NCBI GenBank assembly: GCA_016237705.1
Contig: CP066204.1
Location: 248,001-312,000 of the forward strand
Length of the DNA stretch: 64,000 bases
DNA from: Aerococcaceae bacterium zg-252
GTDB taxonomy: Bacteria > Bacillota > Bacilli > Lactobacillales > Aerococcaceae
Reading direction: 5' to 3'
The notes beneath the pieces were generated by a model. The model was not told where the DNA came from and did no database searches. It saw nothing but the letters and a program-made list of their open reading frames with translations. The translations under genes were made by a program, and so were the position numbers. Each line of letters begins with the position of its first letter. The stretch's first letter is position 1. Of the stretch, positions 43,510 to 52,686 are shown piece after piece.

Positions 43510-46500
43510 ATGAATCGAACAGTATGGCTCGATAATCTTCGAGAGATAAAAAAATCATGGCCACGATTTCTTTCAATTTTACTCATTATGATGCTAGGTG
43601 TTGCATTTTTTGTTGGTATTCGTGCGACAAGCCCAGCTATGTTAGAAACGACAATACGGTACTTTGAACAACATCAATTGCCAGACGGTCAAATTTTATC
43701 CACTATGGGTTTAGATACGACTGATGTTGAGTTATTTGAATCGCTTGGATTAGAAGTAGAGCCATTACAAACATTAGAAACTTCATTATCTCCACTCGGT
43801 GAGCGTGTAAAAGTGTACCCTTATTTATCACAACACTCTTATTTTTATGCTGTTGACGGACGTTTACCACAATCAAAAAATGAGATTGCATTAGATGTTC
43901 GTTTTCAAAATAAAGAAATCCAAATAGGAGATTCCATAACACTGGAACAAGTAGCAGCAATGCCGAATGATGAAGATGAAACGTTAGACGGAATGCAAGC
44001 ACCTTATTTATCACAATTGGAATATACTGTAGTTGGTTTTGTTGATTCACCATTGTATTTTTCTAGGTTATCACGTGGTGTGGGTAATATTAGTGGTTTT
44101 GTAGTTGTATCGAATACGGCTGTTACTGGTGATTTATATACCGGTCTATTTTTCTGGCAAAAAGATGCCCGTCATTACCGAGCGTATGAATCGGCTTATG
44201 ATGAGTTACTTGCGGCAACTCAACTAACACTAGAAGAAAAGTTGACACCCCAAGCAGAATTACGTCTTGCCGATGTGAAACAAAAAATGATGACTAAAGT
44301 ATCAGACGGACAAGAAGAAATTGATAATGGGTATCAGAAATTAGCTGATGCTGAAGAAAAATTGCAAAATGCCAAGAAAGAATTAGAGGCAGGACGCAAG
44401 AAATATGAGGACGGTCAGAAAAAAATAGCAGACGGTCAAAGTTCATTGGTTGTTGGGCAACAGACGTTGCAACAATCAGAGCAAGATTATCAAGCGGGAC
44501 TATCGCAGTGGCAATCGCAATCAGATTTATTATCCGACAAGGAGCAAGCCTATCAGACAGGATTAGCAGCACATAAGACAGGTGAAGCGACATTTCAAAC
44601 TAAAATTATGAATGCAGAGACTGAAATCGCAGCAAATCGTACTAATCTTGAAGTAGCACAGCAGCGTTTAGCTGCAACTAAGGAAACCTTAGATAATGGT
44701 TTATCACAATTATTGTCAGGAGAATCAACTTATCTTGCGTCACAAGAAACGCTAGTATCGCAATTAAAGGCTGCTATTCCTGATTTAGAGCAGCATTTGG
44801 AACAGTTAAAACAACAGGCGAAAGCAGATGAGTTAGAAACTGAACAAAAAGAATTTGTTTTATCAGAATTAACGACGACACCAGAATTAACTTTGATTTA
44901 TTTGAAAGAACAAGAAAAAGCCTTAAAAGTAGGGTTGAGCCAATTAACGCAGCAAATGGAACAAGCACCAGAACAATTAACATCAGTGCAACAAGCATTG
45001 GATACTATTGGTGAGCGATTAGGAACAATTTCAGAGCAGTTGGCTGCGATTGAAGCGACTAAATTGGCACTAGATACAGAAGTGAATGAAGTAACAGAAA
45101 AGTCGCAGTCATTATCTGAAACACTGGAATCAGCTAAGACACAGCTGGCAACGGTTACGACCCAATTTGAGCAACTTAATAATGTAGCACCATTAGCGGA
45201 AGATGAATCGGAGCATCAAGCTGCGATTGCAGCGGCACAAGTAGAAGTGGATATTGCGACCCAAGCAGTTGCGGAGGCAGAAACAGCTTTTGTAGAAGTG
45301 ATGTCACAACTTGAATCGTTACAACAACGACAAAATACATTGCAATCAGAGAAAGAAATATTGCGTGCTACACAGGAATCTTTAATCCAACAACAAACAG
45401 AGTTGACAACGAAACAACAACAATTGCAATATTTACTCAGTCCGGAAATGACGGAAGAAGTAAATATACGAAAAGCACAAGCAAAGTCATTATCACAGCA
45501 AATTGTGGAATTAGAGTCGGCTATTCAATCTTTATCAGAAGCTAAAATGCGGTTGGAAACTAGTCGCAGTGAACTAGCAACTGGTCAAGCTGAATACGAT
45601 GCAGGAGTTATAGCGTATGAGAACGGCTTAGCTCAGTTAACTGCAGGCGAACAAGCATTAGCGACTGAAAAAGCAACGGCTCAAGCTGAATTGAATGCAG
45701 CTTTGATGCAATTAAATGATGCTCGTTTGCAATTAGATAGTGGCTGGCAACAATTACTTTCTTCAAGAGAAACATTAACTTCAGCAGAAAATCAACTACA
45801 ATCTGGACGTGAAGAACTCATTAACGCAGAAAATGAACTTGAACAAGGTCAGCGTGAATTAGAGCAATCTAAACAAGAATTGGACGACGGTGAAAAAGAA
45901 TATCAAGAAAATCTCAAAAAATTTGAGCGAGAGAAAAAAGATGCATTAAAAAAACTTCAAGAGTCAGAAAAGAAATTGGTTGATGCAGAAGATGAAATTA
46001 AAAAATTAGAAAAGCCGAAATATTATGTCAATTTACGTGATAATTTCGACTCGTACGAAAGTTTATATGATAATGCACAACAAATTAAGCAGATTAGCCA
46101 AGTGTTCCCACTATTTTTCTTTGCGATTGCAGCCTTAGTAACCTTTACAACGATTAAGCGAATGGTGAGTGAACAACGTAATTATATGGGAACAATGAAG
46201 CAAATGGGTTATCCTAATCGTATCATTTTAAGTAAATTTGTTTTATACGCATTACTGGCAACTTTGATTGGTATCGTAGTGGGAATTGAACTAGGGTATC
46301 GTATTTTTCCACCGGTGATAATGAATGCGTATAATAATTTATTCCATTTTGATGAACCGATGATTGTACGCTCATGGCCTTTAAATATTGGAGTTGCAAT
46401 GATTGCTTTAGCTTGTGCTTTGATTCCGGCTATTTGGACACCGATACAATTATTGCGTCAACAACCAGCCCATTTATTGCAGCCTGAGGCTCCTAAAGCA

Positions 46501-47673
46501 GGAAAGAAAATTTTATTGGAACGTATCCCAGTCATTTGGCGACAATTGAGTTTCAATAAAAAAATGACGATTCGCAATTTACTGCGTTACAAAGGTCGTA
46601 ATTTGATGACATTAATTGGGGTAGCAGGTTGTACAATGTTGATTGTAACAGGATTTGGTATTAGTGATACGATTAAAGATTTAGTATCTACTCAATTCGA
46701 ACAACTCCATACTTATAATTCGTTAGTTTATTTGAATGAGGATGTCAAGAATAATGAACAAGTAGTTTCAGCATTGAAAGAAGAATATGGTGAGACGCAT
46801 TTACTTAAAGCTCGCAGTGAACAGTGGCAGACGAGTAGTGCTAAGGCAGTACAAAATGTTTCGGTTATGGTACCAATGGGGGACATGACATCATTTGTGC
46901 ATTTGCGTGAACGTCATCAAGCTAATCAAACACTCACGCTTGATGATTCAGGAGTTGTGATTTCTGAGCGTTTAGCAGAATATGTAGGGGTTAAAAAAGG
47001 TGAGCTACTCACATTAGTTAAAGACGGTGAAATGGTTCACTTACCAATTACTAATATTACTGAAAATTATATTGGGCATTATGTTTATTTGACACCGAAA
47101 GTCTATCAACAAGATTTTGCCCAATCAGCGACAGTGAATGCTGTGTTAGTCAATGATTTAACGAACGAACAAGTACAGACTTTAGAGGAAGAATGGAATG
47201 ACGATAAGCGAGTGCTGACGATTTTGAATCTAGGTGTGGCAGCAGAAAAGGTTAATGCGACAATGGGAAGTTTAGGTGTAATCACTTTGGTACTGATTTT
47301 ATCAGCAGCAGCCTTAGCATTTGTCGTTTTATACAATTTAACGAATATCAATATTTCGGAACGAATGCGTGAATTATCAACGATTAAAGTCTTAGGTTTT
47401 TATAGTCGTGAAGTTAGTATATATATTTATGATGAAATTTTGATTTTAACCTTATTAGGTTCGGCTATCGGATTAGGGTTAGGTACTTTTTTGAATCGCT
47501 ATATCTTAAAAACTATTCAGATGCCAAACTTACTATTTTACCCAGAAGTTAGTTGGAAAAGTTATCTTATTTCAGCGATTATTACCTTTATTTTTGCCTC
47601 ATTAGTAATGTTAGTCATGCATCAAAAATTGAAAGCTATTAACATGGTTGAAGCACTCAAAGCAGTTGAATAA
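43510..47673 (+). CDS. Giant FtsX-like permease with a large extracytoplasmic coiled coil
   Basis: 1387 residues. One helix near 19-41 (WPRFLSILLIMMLGVAFFVGI), a MacB-like extracellular domain about 45-250, then a coiled-coil region about 255-833 with repeated glycine-spaced helices (e.g. ELEAGRKKYEDGQKKIADGQ, QLQSGREELINAENELEQG). Three FtsX helices follow at about 865-980, then a second core domain: a helix near 1030-1050, another extracellular segment and three C-terminal helices. The ATG at 43510 follows AGGTGAG; the GTG at 43501 has no site. Probably an exporter or an envelope mechanotransmission complex; substrate unknown. Confidence 0.85.
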   Translation: MNRTVWLDNLREIKKSWPRFLSILLIMMLGVAFFVGIRATSPAMLETTIRYFEQHQLPDGQILSTMGLDTTDVELFESLGLEVEPLQTLETSLSPLGERVKVYPYLSQHSYFYAVDGRLPQSKNEIALDVRFQNKEIQIGDSITLEQVAAMPNDEDETLDGMQAPYLSQLEYTVVGFVDSPLYFSRLSRGVGNISGFVVVSNTAVTGDLYTGLFFWQKDARHYRAYESAYDELLAATQLTLEEKLTPQAELRLADVKQKMMTKVSDGQEEIDNGYQKLADAEEKLQNAKKELEAGRKKYEDGQKKIADGQSSLVVGQQTLQQSEQDYQAGLSQWQSQSDLLSDKEQAYQTGLAAHKTGEATFQTKIMNAETEIAANRTNLEVAQQRLAATKETLDNGLSQLLSGESTYLASQETLVSQLKAAIPDLEQHLEQLKQQAKADELETEQKEFVLSELTTTPELTLIYLKEQEKALKVGLSQLTQQMEQAPEQLTSVQQALDTIGERLGTISEQLAAIEATKLALDTEVNEVTEKSQSLSETLESAKTQLATVTTQFEQLNNVAPLAEDESEHQAAIAAAQVEVDIATQAVAEAETAFVEVMSQLESLQQRQNTLQSEKEILRATQESLIQQQTELTTKQQQLQYLLSPEMTEEVNIRKAQAKSLSQQIVELESAIQSLSEAKMRLETSRSELATGQAEYDAGVIAYENGLAQLTAGEQALATEKATAQAELNAALMQLNDARLQLDSGWQQLLSSRETLTSAENQLQSGREELINAENELEQGQRELEQSKQELDDGEKEYQENLKKFEREKKDALKKLQESEKKLVDAEDEIKKLEKPKYYVNLRDNFDSYESLYDNAQQIKQISQVFPLFFFAIAALVTFTTIKRMVSEQRNYMGTMKQMGYPNRIILSKFVLYALLATLIGIVVGIELGYRIFPPVIMNAYNNLFHFDEPMIVRSWPLNIGVAMIALACALIPAIWTPIQLLRQQPAHLLQPEAPKAGKKILLERIPVIWRQLSFNKKMTIRNLLRYKGRNLMTLIGVAGCTMLIVTGFGISDTIKDLVSTQFEQLHTYNSLVYLNEDVKNNEQVVSALKEEYGETHLLKARSEQWQTSSAKAVQNVSVMVPMGDMTSFVHLRERHQANQTLTLDDSGVVISERLAEYVGVKKGELLTLVKDGEMVHLPITNITENYIGHYVYLTPKVYQQDFAQSATVNAVLVNDLTNEQVQTLEEEWNDDKRVLTILNLGVAAEKVNATMGSLGVITLVLILSAAALAFVVLYNLTNINISERMRELSTIKVLGFYSREVSIYIYDEILILTLLGSAIGLGLGTFLNRYILKTIQMPNLLFYPEVSWKSYLISAIITFIFASLVMLVMHQKLKAINMVEALKAVE

Positions 47674-47683
47674 TAAGTGAAGC

Positions 47684-47727
47684 ATAATCTTAATGGAGCA
47701 GTCTATTAGGATTATGTTTTTATTTTG
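47684..47727 (+). terminator. Terminator after the FtsX-like permease gene
   Basis: CATAATCTTA (about 47684-47693) pairs with TAGGATTATG (about 47708-47717) with one G-U, followed by TTTTTATTTT. Confidence 0.75.
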
Positions 47728-47800
47728 CAAGATTTATGCATTCGTTTTTGCAATTAAAATTATTTGTTCGAGTAACCGTTATTGATGTAGATAATTTTCA

Positions 47801-47829
47801 TTGAGTTCCTATGCTAACAATGATAAAAT
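47801..47829 (+). promoter_or_regulatory. Promoter of the NitT/TauT-type ABC operon
   Basis: TTGAGT 47801-47806, exact 17-bp spacer, TAAAAT 47824-47829, 43 bp before the start codon. No TPP, FMN or other riboswitch motif is visible in this 198-bp gap. Confidence 0.6.
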
Positions 47830-47871
47830 GAGAACGAATTGTAAAATGTTACACAAAGGAGAGTGTTATAA

Positions 47872-48774
47872 ATGAAGAAGTGGATAATCTCAAGTTTGAG
47901 TACCTTACTTTTAGCAACAAGTAGTCTAATGACAATATCAGTAGAAGCAGCACAAGCATTACGCTTTGGTGCTATGCCAGCAACTGATTCGGTACCAGTA
48001 TTATGGGCAGTTGAAAAAGGTTATTTTGAAGAAGCCGGATTAACGGTTGAAATTGTTCCGTTTACGAATGCTTTAAACCGTATTACAGCTATGCAAACAG
48101 GAAATATAGATGCAGATGTAGAGGGGCTAAATGAATTTTTAAACTTAGTTCAACAAGATGCTGAGTTTGGGAAAATTATTACGACAACGAATGATAATTT
48201 TCAGTTGGTAGCTGCTAAAGACTATCAAAAGGAAGATGATAAAGAAATTGTTGTCGGTTCATTATTAAATTCAGTGATTCATTATTTAACATTGACATAC
48301 TTTGAATCGCATTCAGGTGGGTTCCGTGAAGAATATATTCCGGAAATCCCAGTTCGTATCCAGATGCTGCAACAAAAGCAAATTGATATGGCAATTTTAC
48401 CAGAGCCTATCGCATCAACAGCTGCAATGCAAGGGTTAACGAAAGAACGTTTGAAATTTGATGAAAATCCTAATGCGATTATTTTTAAACAATCTTACTT
48501 AAAAGATAATGAAGCTGCAGTAGAGGCATTTTTAAAAGGGTATAATCGTGCCATTGATGATTTGCAAGATGTAGAGAATATTGAAGCAGCGAAGAAATTA
48601 TTAGTTTCAAAATTTGAGTTGCCAGAAGCATTATTAGAGCACATTGATTTTCCAGAATTTGAAGCATCAGCATTACCAACTGAAGCATATATTCAACATT
48701 TACAAGATTGGTTAGCGAAAGAGTTTGACCAAACATTTGATCGCTTGTATAAGGACGTTGTTTATGAACATTAA
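47872..48774 (+). CDS. NMT1/SsuA-type ABC transporter substrate-binding protein
   Basis: 300 residues. Signal peptide about 1-27 (IISSLSTLLLATSSLMTIS ... VEA) without a lipobox cysteine, then LRFGAMPATDSVPVLWAVEKGYFEEAGLTVEIVPF, the ligand-loop start of the NitT/TauT/THI5-like family, and MAILPEPIAS. Ligands in this family include sulfonates, nitrate, pyrimidine precursors and riboflavin-like compounds; nothing here decides which. It overlaps the ATPase start by 11 bp. Confidence 0.85.
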   Translation: MKKWIISSLSTLLLATSSLMTISVEAAQALRFGAMPATDSVPVLWAVEKGYFEEAGLTVEIVPFTNALNRITAMQTGNIDADVEGLNEFLNLVQQDAEFGKIITTTNDNFQLVAAKDYQKEDDKEIVVGSLLNSVIHYLTLTYFESHSGGFREEYIPEIPVRIQMLQQKQIDMAILPEPIASTAAMQGLTKERLKFDENPNAIIFKQSYLKDNEAAVEAFLKGYNRAIDDLQDVENIEAAKKLLVSKFELPEALLEHIDFPEFEASALPTEAYIQHLQDWLAKEFDQTFDRLYKDVVYEH

Positions 48775-49471
48775 GATTAAAGAATTAACGGTCAAACGTG
48801 ACGGGCAGATTATTTTAGAGAATCTGTCCGTTGATTTTTCTGATAAACAAATCACAGCACTTGTAGGTGTTTCAGGGTCAGGGAAAACGACTTTACTTCA
48901 TGCATTGGCGGGGTTGGTACCGTTGGATAGTGGTGTCATTGAACCGAAATTACAGGCACAAGATGTTGCACTAGTAATGCAAGAGCATGGGTTATTTCCA
49001 TGGAAGACGGTAAAGCAAAATATCGAATTAGCACGAATTAATAAAGGTCAAAAGACACAGTGGTTGCATGAATTAGTGGCAGAATTAGGGCTTGAATCTT
49101 TATTGAATCGTTATCCACACCAATTAAGCGGTGGACAATCGCAACGTGTAGCGATTGCACGTGCTTTGTATCAAGAGGCAAAAGTGATTTTAATGGACGA
49201 GGCGACTGCGTCTTTAGATGAGGTAACGCAATTAAAATGGCAACAATTATTGAAAAAAGTACAATCACATTATCCGATGACGATTATTTATGTGACACAT
49301 CGTTTACAAGAAGCTGTAGCATTAAGTCAACGCATTGTGTTGCTTTCAAAAGGTAAAATTGTCGAAGTGGTTGATGCTGATGAAACTATGACCTTAGAGC
49401 AGCGAGAAAGTTTGTTAAGAAATAAATTAATGCAACTAATGGAGGACGAGCAAGATGTCAATGAAATCTAA
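48764..49471 (+). CDS. NitT/TauT-type ABC transporter ATP-binding protein
   Basis: 235 residues. Walker A GVSGSGKTT, LVMQEHGLFPWKTVKQNIEL (Q-loop with the family's FPWKTV), LSGGQSQRVAIARAL, VILMDEATASLD and the switch histidine VTHRL. The start ATG 48764 lies inside the end of the binding-protein gene; an in-frame ATG at 48725 would overlap it further and lacks support. It overlaps the permease gene by 17 bp, so translation is probably coupled. Confidence 0.9.
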   Translation: MNIKIKELTVKRDGQIILENLSVDFSDKQITALVGVSGSGKTTLLHALAGLVPLDSGVIEPKLQAQDVALVMQEHGLFPWKTVKQNIELARINKGQKTQWLHELVAELGLESLLNRYPHQLSGGQSQRVAIARALYQEAKVILMDEATASLDEVTQLKWQQLLKKVQSHYPMTIIYVTHRLQEAVALSQRIVLLSKGKIVEVVDADETMTLEQRESLLRNKLMQLMEDEQDVNEI

Positions 49472-50216
49472 GTATAATCGTTTAAAAACATTATATGCAG
49501 TCATCATTGTACTGCTTGCATGGTCACTATTGAGCCTTTTACTCAATTCAATAGTATTACCGACACCGTGGGCAACATTTGAACAGTTGACGGTATTATT
49601 TATGGATAAATTATTACCCCATACTTTAATCAGTTATACACGACTAATAGTTGCTTTAGTCATTTCTAGCTTAGTGGGAGGGCTGATTGGTATTAGTTGT
49701 GGTTTATTTCCAAAAGTTGAAGTATTGGTTATTCCAATCGTTGATTTGTTTTATCCAATTCCACGTATTGCTTTTTTACCATTGTTCTTAATTTGGTTCG
49801 GATTAGGTGAGATATCGAAAGTGATTGTAATGGTGGCTGTTTCGGTGTTTTATTTCATCTTACCTGTACATCGTGCGATTAAGCAATTGCCTACTACCTA
49901 CCATTTAATTGCTCAAACTTTAGATTTGAATCGTTGGCAATGGTTTTATCATGTTGTATTGCCAGCTTGTTTACCAGCCTTTTTTACGGCATTAAAATTG
50001 ACGGTCGGTGCAGCAATGGCAGCCTTATTTTTTGCTGAAAATGTTGCATCTACCACGGGGCTTGCTTACTACATTATGAATGCGTGGAGTTTTGGAAATT
50101 ATCCGGCAATGTATGCAGGGATTGTTCTGTTATGTGTAATGGGTGGTTTGATATTTTCCCTATTAAATTATGTAGAGCAATGTGTGACACCTTGGTTGAA
50201 ACAGAAAAAGGAGTAG
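49455..50216 (+). CDS. NitT/TauT-type ABC transporter permease
   Basis: 253 residues with about six helices. The permease loop LIAQTLDLNRWQWFYHVVLPACLPAFF contains the EAA-type ATPase contact, and PIPRIAFLPLFLIWFGLGEISK is the conserved middle segment of the SsuC/TauC/ThiX family. ATG 49455 has GGAGG at a good distance. Confidence 0.9.
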   Translation: MSMKSKYNRLKTLYAVIIVLLAWSLLSLLLNSIVLPTPWATFEQLTVLFMDKLLPHTLISYTRLIVALVISSLVGGLIGISCGLFPKVEVLVIPIVDLFYPIPRIAFLPLFLIWFGLGEISKVIVMVAVSVFYFILPVHRAIKQLPTTYHLIAQTLDLNRWQWFYHVVLPACLPAFFTALKLTVGAAMAALFFAENVASTTGLAYYIMNAWSFGNYPAMYAGIVLLCVMGGLIFSLLNYVEQCVTPWLKQKKE

Positions 50217-50223
50217 GTAGCAG

Positions 50224-50952
50224 ATGTTCAAACATAGTGTAGGTATCAAAGGCATATTATTCGATAAAGACGGGACGTTGATTTATTTAGATGATTTATG
50301 GGTAGAGCCGACGATTCAGTTTATGGAGAATTTTATATCGCAGCATACTACGATGACAGAGGAAAAAAAAGCAGCATTCTATGTGGAAATCGGTATTGAA
50401 AATCATCGGTTAGTTGCTAATGGTATCGTTGCTGCTGGTACGATTCGTGAGCAGGCAGAAGCACTTGCAAAGCATTGCCATTTACCAATTAATCAAATAG
50501 AAACAGAGATGACGCAATATTTTACGGACTATTTAAGTCATTATCCGGAAAAATTAATTCCAGTGACGGATTTAGTAGCATTACTATCGAATTTGAAAGA
50601 ACAAGGATATGAATTAGGGGTTGTAACAGCCGATAGTCGCCAACCAACAATAATGGCATTGGAACTATTGGGCATTGCCAATTATTTTAGCTTTGTAGTA
50701 GCTGCAGATGATGATTATGCACTAAAACCTAATCCTGAAGCACTTCATGCTTTTGCTCAGTTGATTCAAGCTGAGCCAGAGGAAATTTTATATATTGGGG
50801 ATTCGATTAAGGATATGCAGTTTGGTAAACATGGTTATGGTGCTATTGGTGTATTAACAGGAAATACATCGAAAGAAACATTATTAGCTCATACTGATTG
50901 TGTTATTGAGTCGATTGAATACTTGCCGTCATTACTTAAGAGCATTAAATAA
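50224..50952 (+). CDS. HAD-superfamily phosphatase (phosphoglycolate phosphatase-like)
   Basis: 242 residues. HAD motif I FDKDGTL (about 13-19), helical cap, motif II VVTADSR, motif III lysine in ALKPNPEAL and motif IV GDSIKDMQFG. It follows the ABC permease by 7 bp and is probably co-transcribed, which suggests it dephosphorylates the imported compound or a product of it. The substrate cannot be read from the sequence. Confidence 0.85.
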   Translation: MFKHSVGIKGILFDKDGTLIYLDDLWVEPTIQFMENFISQHTTMTEEKKAAFYVEIGIENHRLVANGIVAAGTIREQAEALAKHCHLPINQIETEMTQYFTDYLSHYPEKLIPVTDLVALLSNLKEQGYELGVVTADSRQPTIMALELLGIANYFSFVVAADDDYALKPNPEALHAFAQLIQAEPEEILYIGDSIKDMQFGKHGYGAIGVLTGNTSKETLLAHTDCVIESIEYLPSLLKSIK

Positions 50953-51083
50953 TTAGCGGCAATAGGTAGTAATTTTTACAAAACAGTAATAAGAATATTT
51001 ATGTAAAAATAAAGATAGAAAAGTAGTGTGAAAACGATGAAAACATGGTACAATAAAGCGTATACAAAAAGAAAGAGGGGAAA

Positions 51084-51449
51084 ATGGTGGAATTAAGTAA
51101 ATTTTCTGAATGGACGTTTTATGAAGAAGTTACCAGTACCCAAGAAATAAATAGTATGTTGCGTGAAGATGAACATGTGTTTAAAGCGTATAAAACAATT
51201 CGAGATGTTGCTGTCTTTACTAATTTGCGATTGATTGTCGTGGATTCTCAAGGTTTTACTGGTAAGAAAAAAGAAATTTACAGTGTGCCGTATAAAAGTA
51301 TCCATATGTGGTCGACTGAAAATTCAGGGACATTTGATTTGAACTCAGAAGTTCAATTGTGGACAAAAGCAGGGGTCATCAAAATTAACTTAGGTAAAAA
51401 AGTGAATGTTCGAGATTTTGACAAATTAATCCAAAATGTCTGTTTATAA
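51084..51449 (+). CDS. Bacterial PH-like domain protein
   Basis: 121 residues. TNLRLIVVDSQGFTGKKKEIYSVPYKSIHMWSTENSG is the typical strand pattern of small bacterial pleckstrin-homology-like proteins (YvbH/bPH type), which are cytoplasmic and of unknown role. No signal peptide or membrane helix. It has its own RBS (AGAGGGG) and a preceding TACAAT box but no clear -35. The gap before it (50953-51083) otherwise shows nothing. Confidence 0.7.
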   Translation: MVELSKFSEWTFYEEVTSTQEINSMLREDEHVFKAYKTIRDVAVFTNLRLIVVDSQGFTGKKKEIYSVPYKSIHMWSTENSGTFDLNSEVQLWTKAGVIKINLGKKVNVRDFDKLIQNVCL

Positions 51450-51491
51450 TATAGGATTCAAAGTATGATTTTAGGTTAAAGGAGAGTGACA

Positions 51492-52478
51492 ATGGTTACG
51501 ATAAATGACATCGCAAAGAGAGCTGGGGTAGCGAAAAGTACGGTTTCACGTTATCTTAATGGAGGGTCTATCAGTCAAAAAACGGCTGAAAAAATAAATG
51601 CTATTATTAAAGAAACAGGCTATGTTCCCAATACGTTTGCACAGAGTCTGAAAGCTAAAAGCAGTAAAATGATTGGTGCCATATTGCCTCGTTTGGATAG
51701 CTATGCTTCGAATACGATGCTAGCTGGTGTGGAAAACCAATTGCGAAAAAAAGGGTATCGTATGACCTTTGTCAATACTAATTTGAATCAAAATCATGAG
51801 TTGGAGGCTATGCACTATTTTCAAGTGACGAAAATGGACGGCATTATTTACTTAATGACGCATTTAGATGATCAAGTTGAAAAAGCTATGGAGCAGTCGT
51901 CAGTACCGATCGTGGCGATTGGTCAAGAAAGTCCATTGGGAGATTCGATTTATTTTAATGAAACTCAAGCGGGTAGATTAATGGCGGATTATTTGTATAA
52001 AAAGGGACACCGTCAATTACACTTTTTAAAAGCGACGAGTACCGATCCAGCAGTTGGTGTGTATCGAAAATTAGGACTTAAAGATAGGTTTATGTCATAT
52101 GGAGATACACAATGGGTTGAAAGCGAATGTGGATTTAGAATGGAAGAAGCGTATGCAGTAACTAAGAGTGAATTGCTGCCACAAAAACCGACATTAATTG
52201 TGGGGGCTACTGATATGATGGCGATAGGTGCTATGCGTGCGTGCTTAGAAGAAGGGTATTCGATTCCTAATGATATTAGTATTGCCGGATTTGGTAATCA
52301 TGCGACAGGTTCAGCTTTCTATCCACGTTTAACGACAATTGATTATCCATATTATCGTGCCGGTGAAATGGCTGCTGAGTATTTAGTTAATCGTATTAAA
52401 ACAGGAATTATCGAAACGAATATTCAATTATCAACATCATTAGTGGAGCGAGAATCGGTTAAAGATTTAACAAAATAA
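51492..52478 (+). CDS. scrR: LacI-family sucrose operon repressor
   Basis: 328 residues. N-terminal LacI HTH TINDIAKRAGVAKSTVSRYL with hinge helix region, then a periplasmic-binding-like effector domain (MIGAILPRLDSYASNTML, VVGATDMMAIGAM-type and ISIAGFGNHATG). A GTG at 51486 is in frame, but AAAGGAG spacing supports ATG 51492. The LacI-type palindrome at 52645, just before the sucrose PTS gene, is its probable operator. Confidence 0.88.
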   Translation: MVTINDIAKRAGVAKSTVSRYLNGGSISQKTAEKINAIIKETGYVPNTFAQSLKAKSSKMIGAILPRLDSYASNTMLAGVENQLRKKGYRMTFVNTNLNQNHELEAMHYFQVTKMDGIIYLMTHLDDQVEKAMEQSSVPIVAIGQESPLGDSIYFNETQAGRLMADYLYKKGHRQLHFLKATSTDPAVGVYRKLGLKDRFMSYGDTQWVESECGFRMEEAYAVTKSELLPQKPTLIVGATDMMAIGAMRACLEEGYSIPNDISIAGFGNHATGSAFYPRLTTIDYPYYRAGEMAAEYLVNRIKTGIIETNIQLSTSLVERESVKDLTK

Positions 52479-52485
52479 TAGATTA

Positions 52486-52581
52486 ATAGATATGAACGAG
52501 TAGAAAACGATGAGAAATTATGCGAGCTTTTGACGTATGATTATCCATTTGTTTGATATTGAGAATCATATCTATTTTTTT
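52486..52581 (+). terminator. Possible terminator after scrR
   Basis: ATAGATATGA 52486-52495 and TCATATCTAT 52566-52575 are a perfect 10-bp inverted repeat followed by TTTTTTTA. The 70-nt loop is long, so confidence is limited. Confidence 0.45.
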
Positions 52582-52603
52582 ATTTAGATGTCAATTTTTT
52601 TAG

Positions 52604-52632
52604 TTGCATTAATAAACAATTGTTCGTATAAT
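52604..52632 (+). promoter_or_regulatory. Promoter of scrA
   Basis: TTGCAT 52604-52609, 17-bp spacer, perfect TATAAT 52627-52632. Confidence 0.8.
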
Positions 52633-52644
52633 ATACTCATAAAA

Positions 52645-52658
52645 CGGAACCGTTTCCG
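52645..52658. promoter_or_regulatory. LacI-type operator, probable ScrR site
   Basis: CGGAACCGTTTCCG is a 14-bp palindrome (one mismatched pair) with the central CG typical of LacI/GalR operators. It begins 12 bp after the -10 box, so bound repressor would block transcription of scrA. Confidence 0.75.
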
Positions 52659-52686
52659 AATAGTAACAATATGGAGGAATCACAAT

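Noticed and set aside
44275-46010. Separate SMC-like or tropomyosin-like gene in the coiled-coil region
   Set aside because: The frame is continuous from 43510 to 47673, with FtsX helices on both sides, so the coiled coil is an insertion in one permease.
47674-47871. TPP or FMN riboswitch upstream of the NMT1-type importer
   Set aside because: None of the conserved TPP (CTGAGA, ACCTGATCTGGATAATGC-like) or FMN motifs is present; only a terminator and a promoter are seen.
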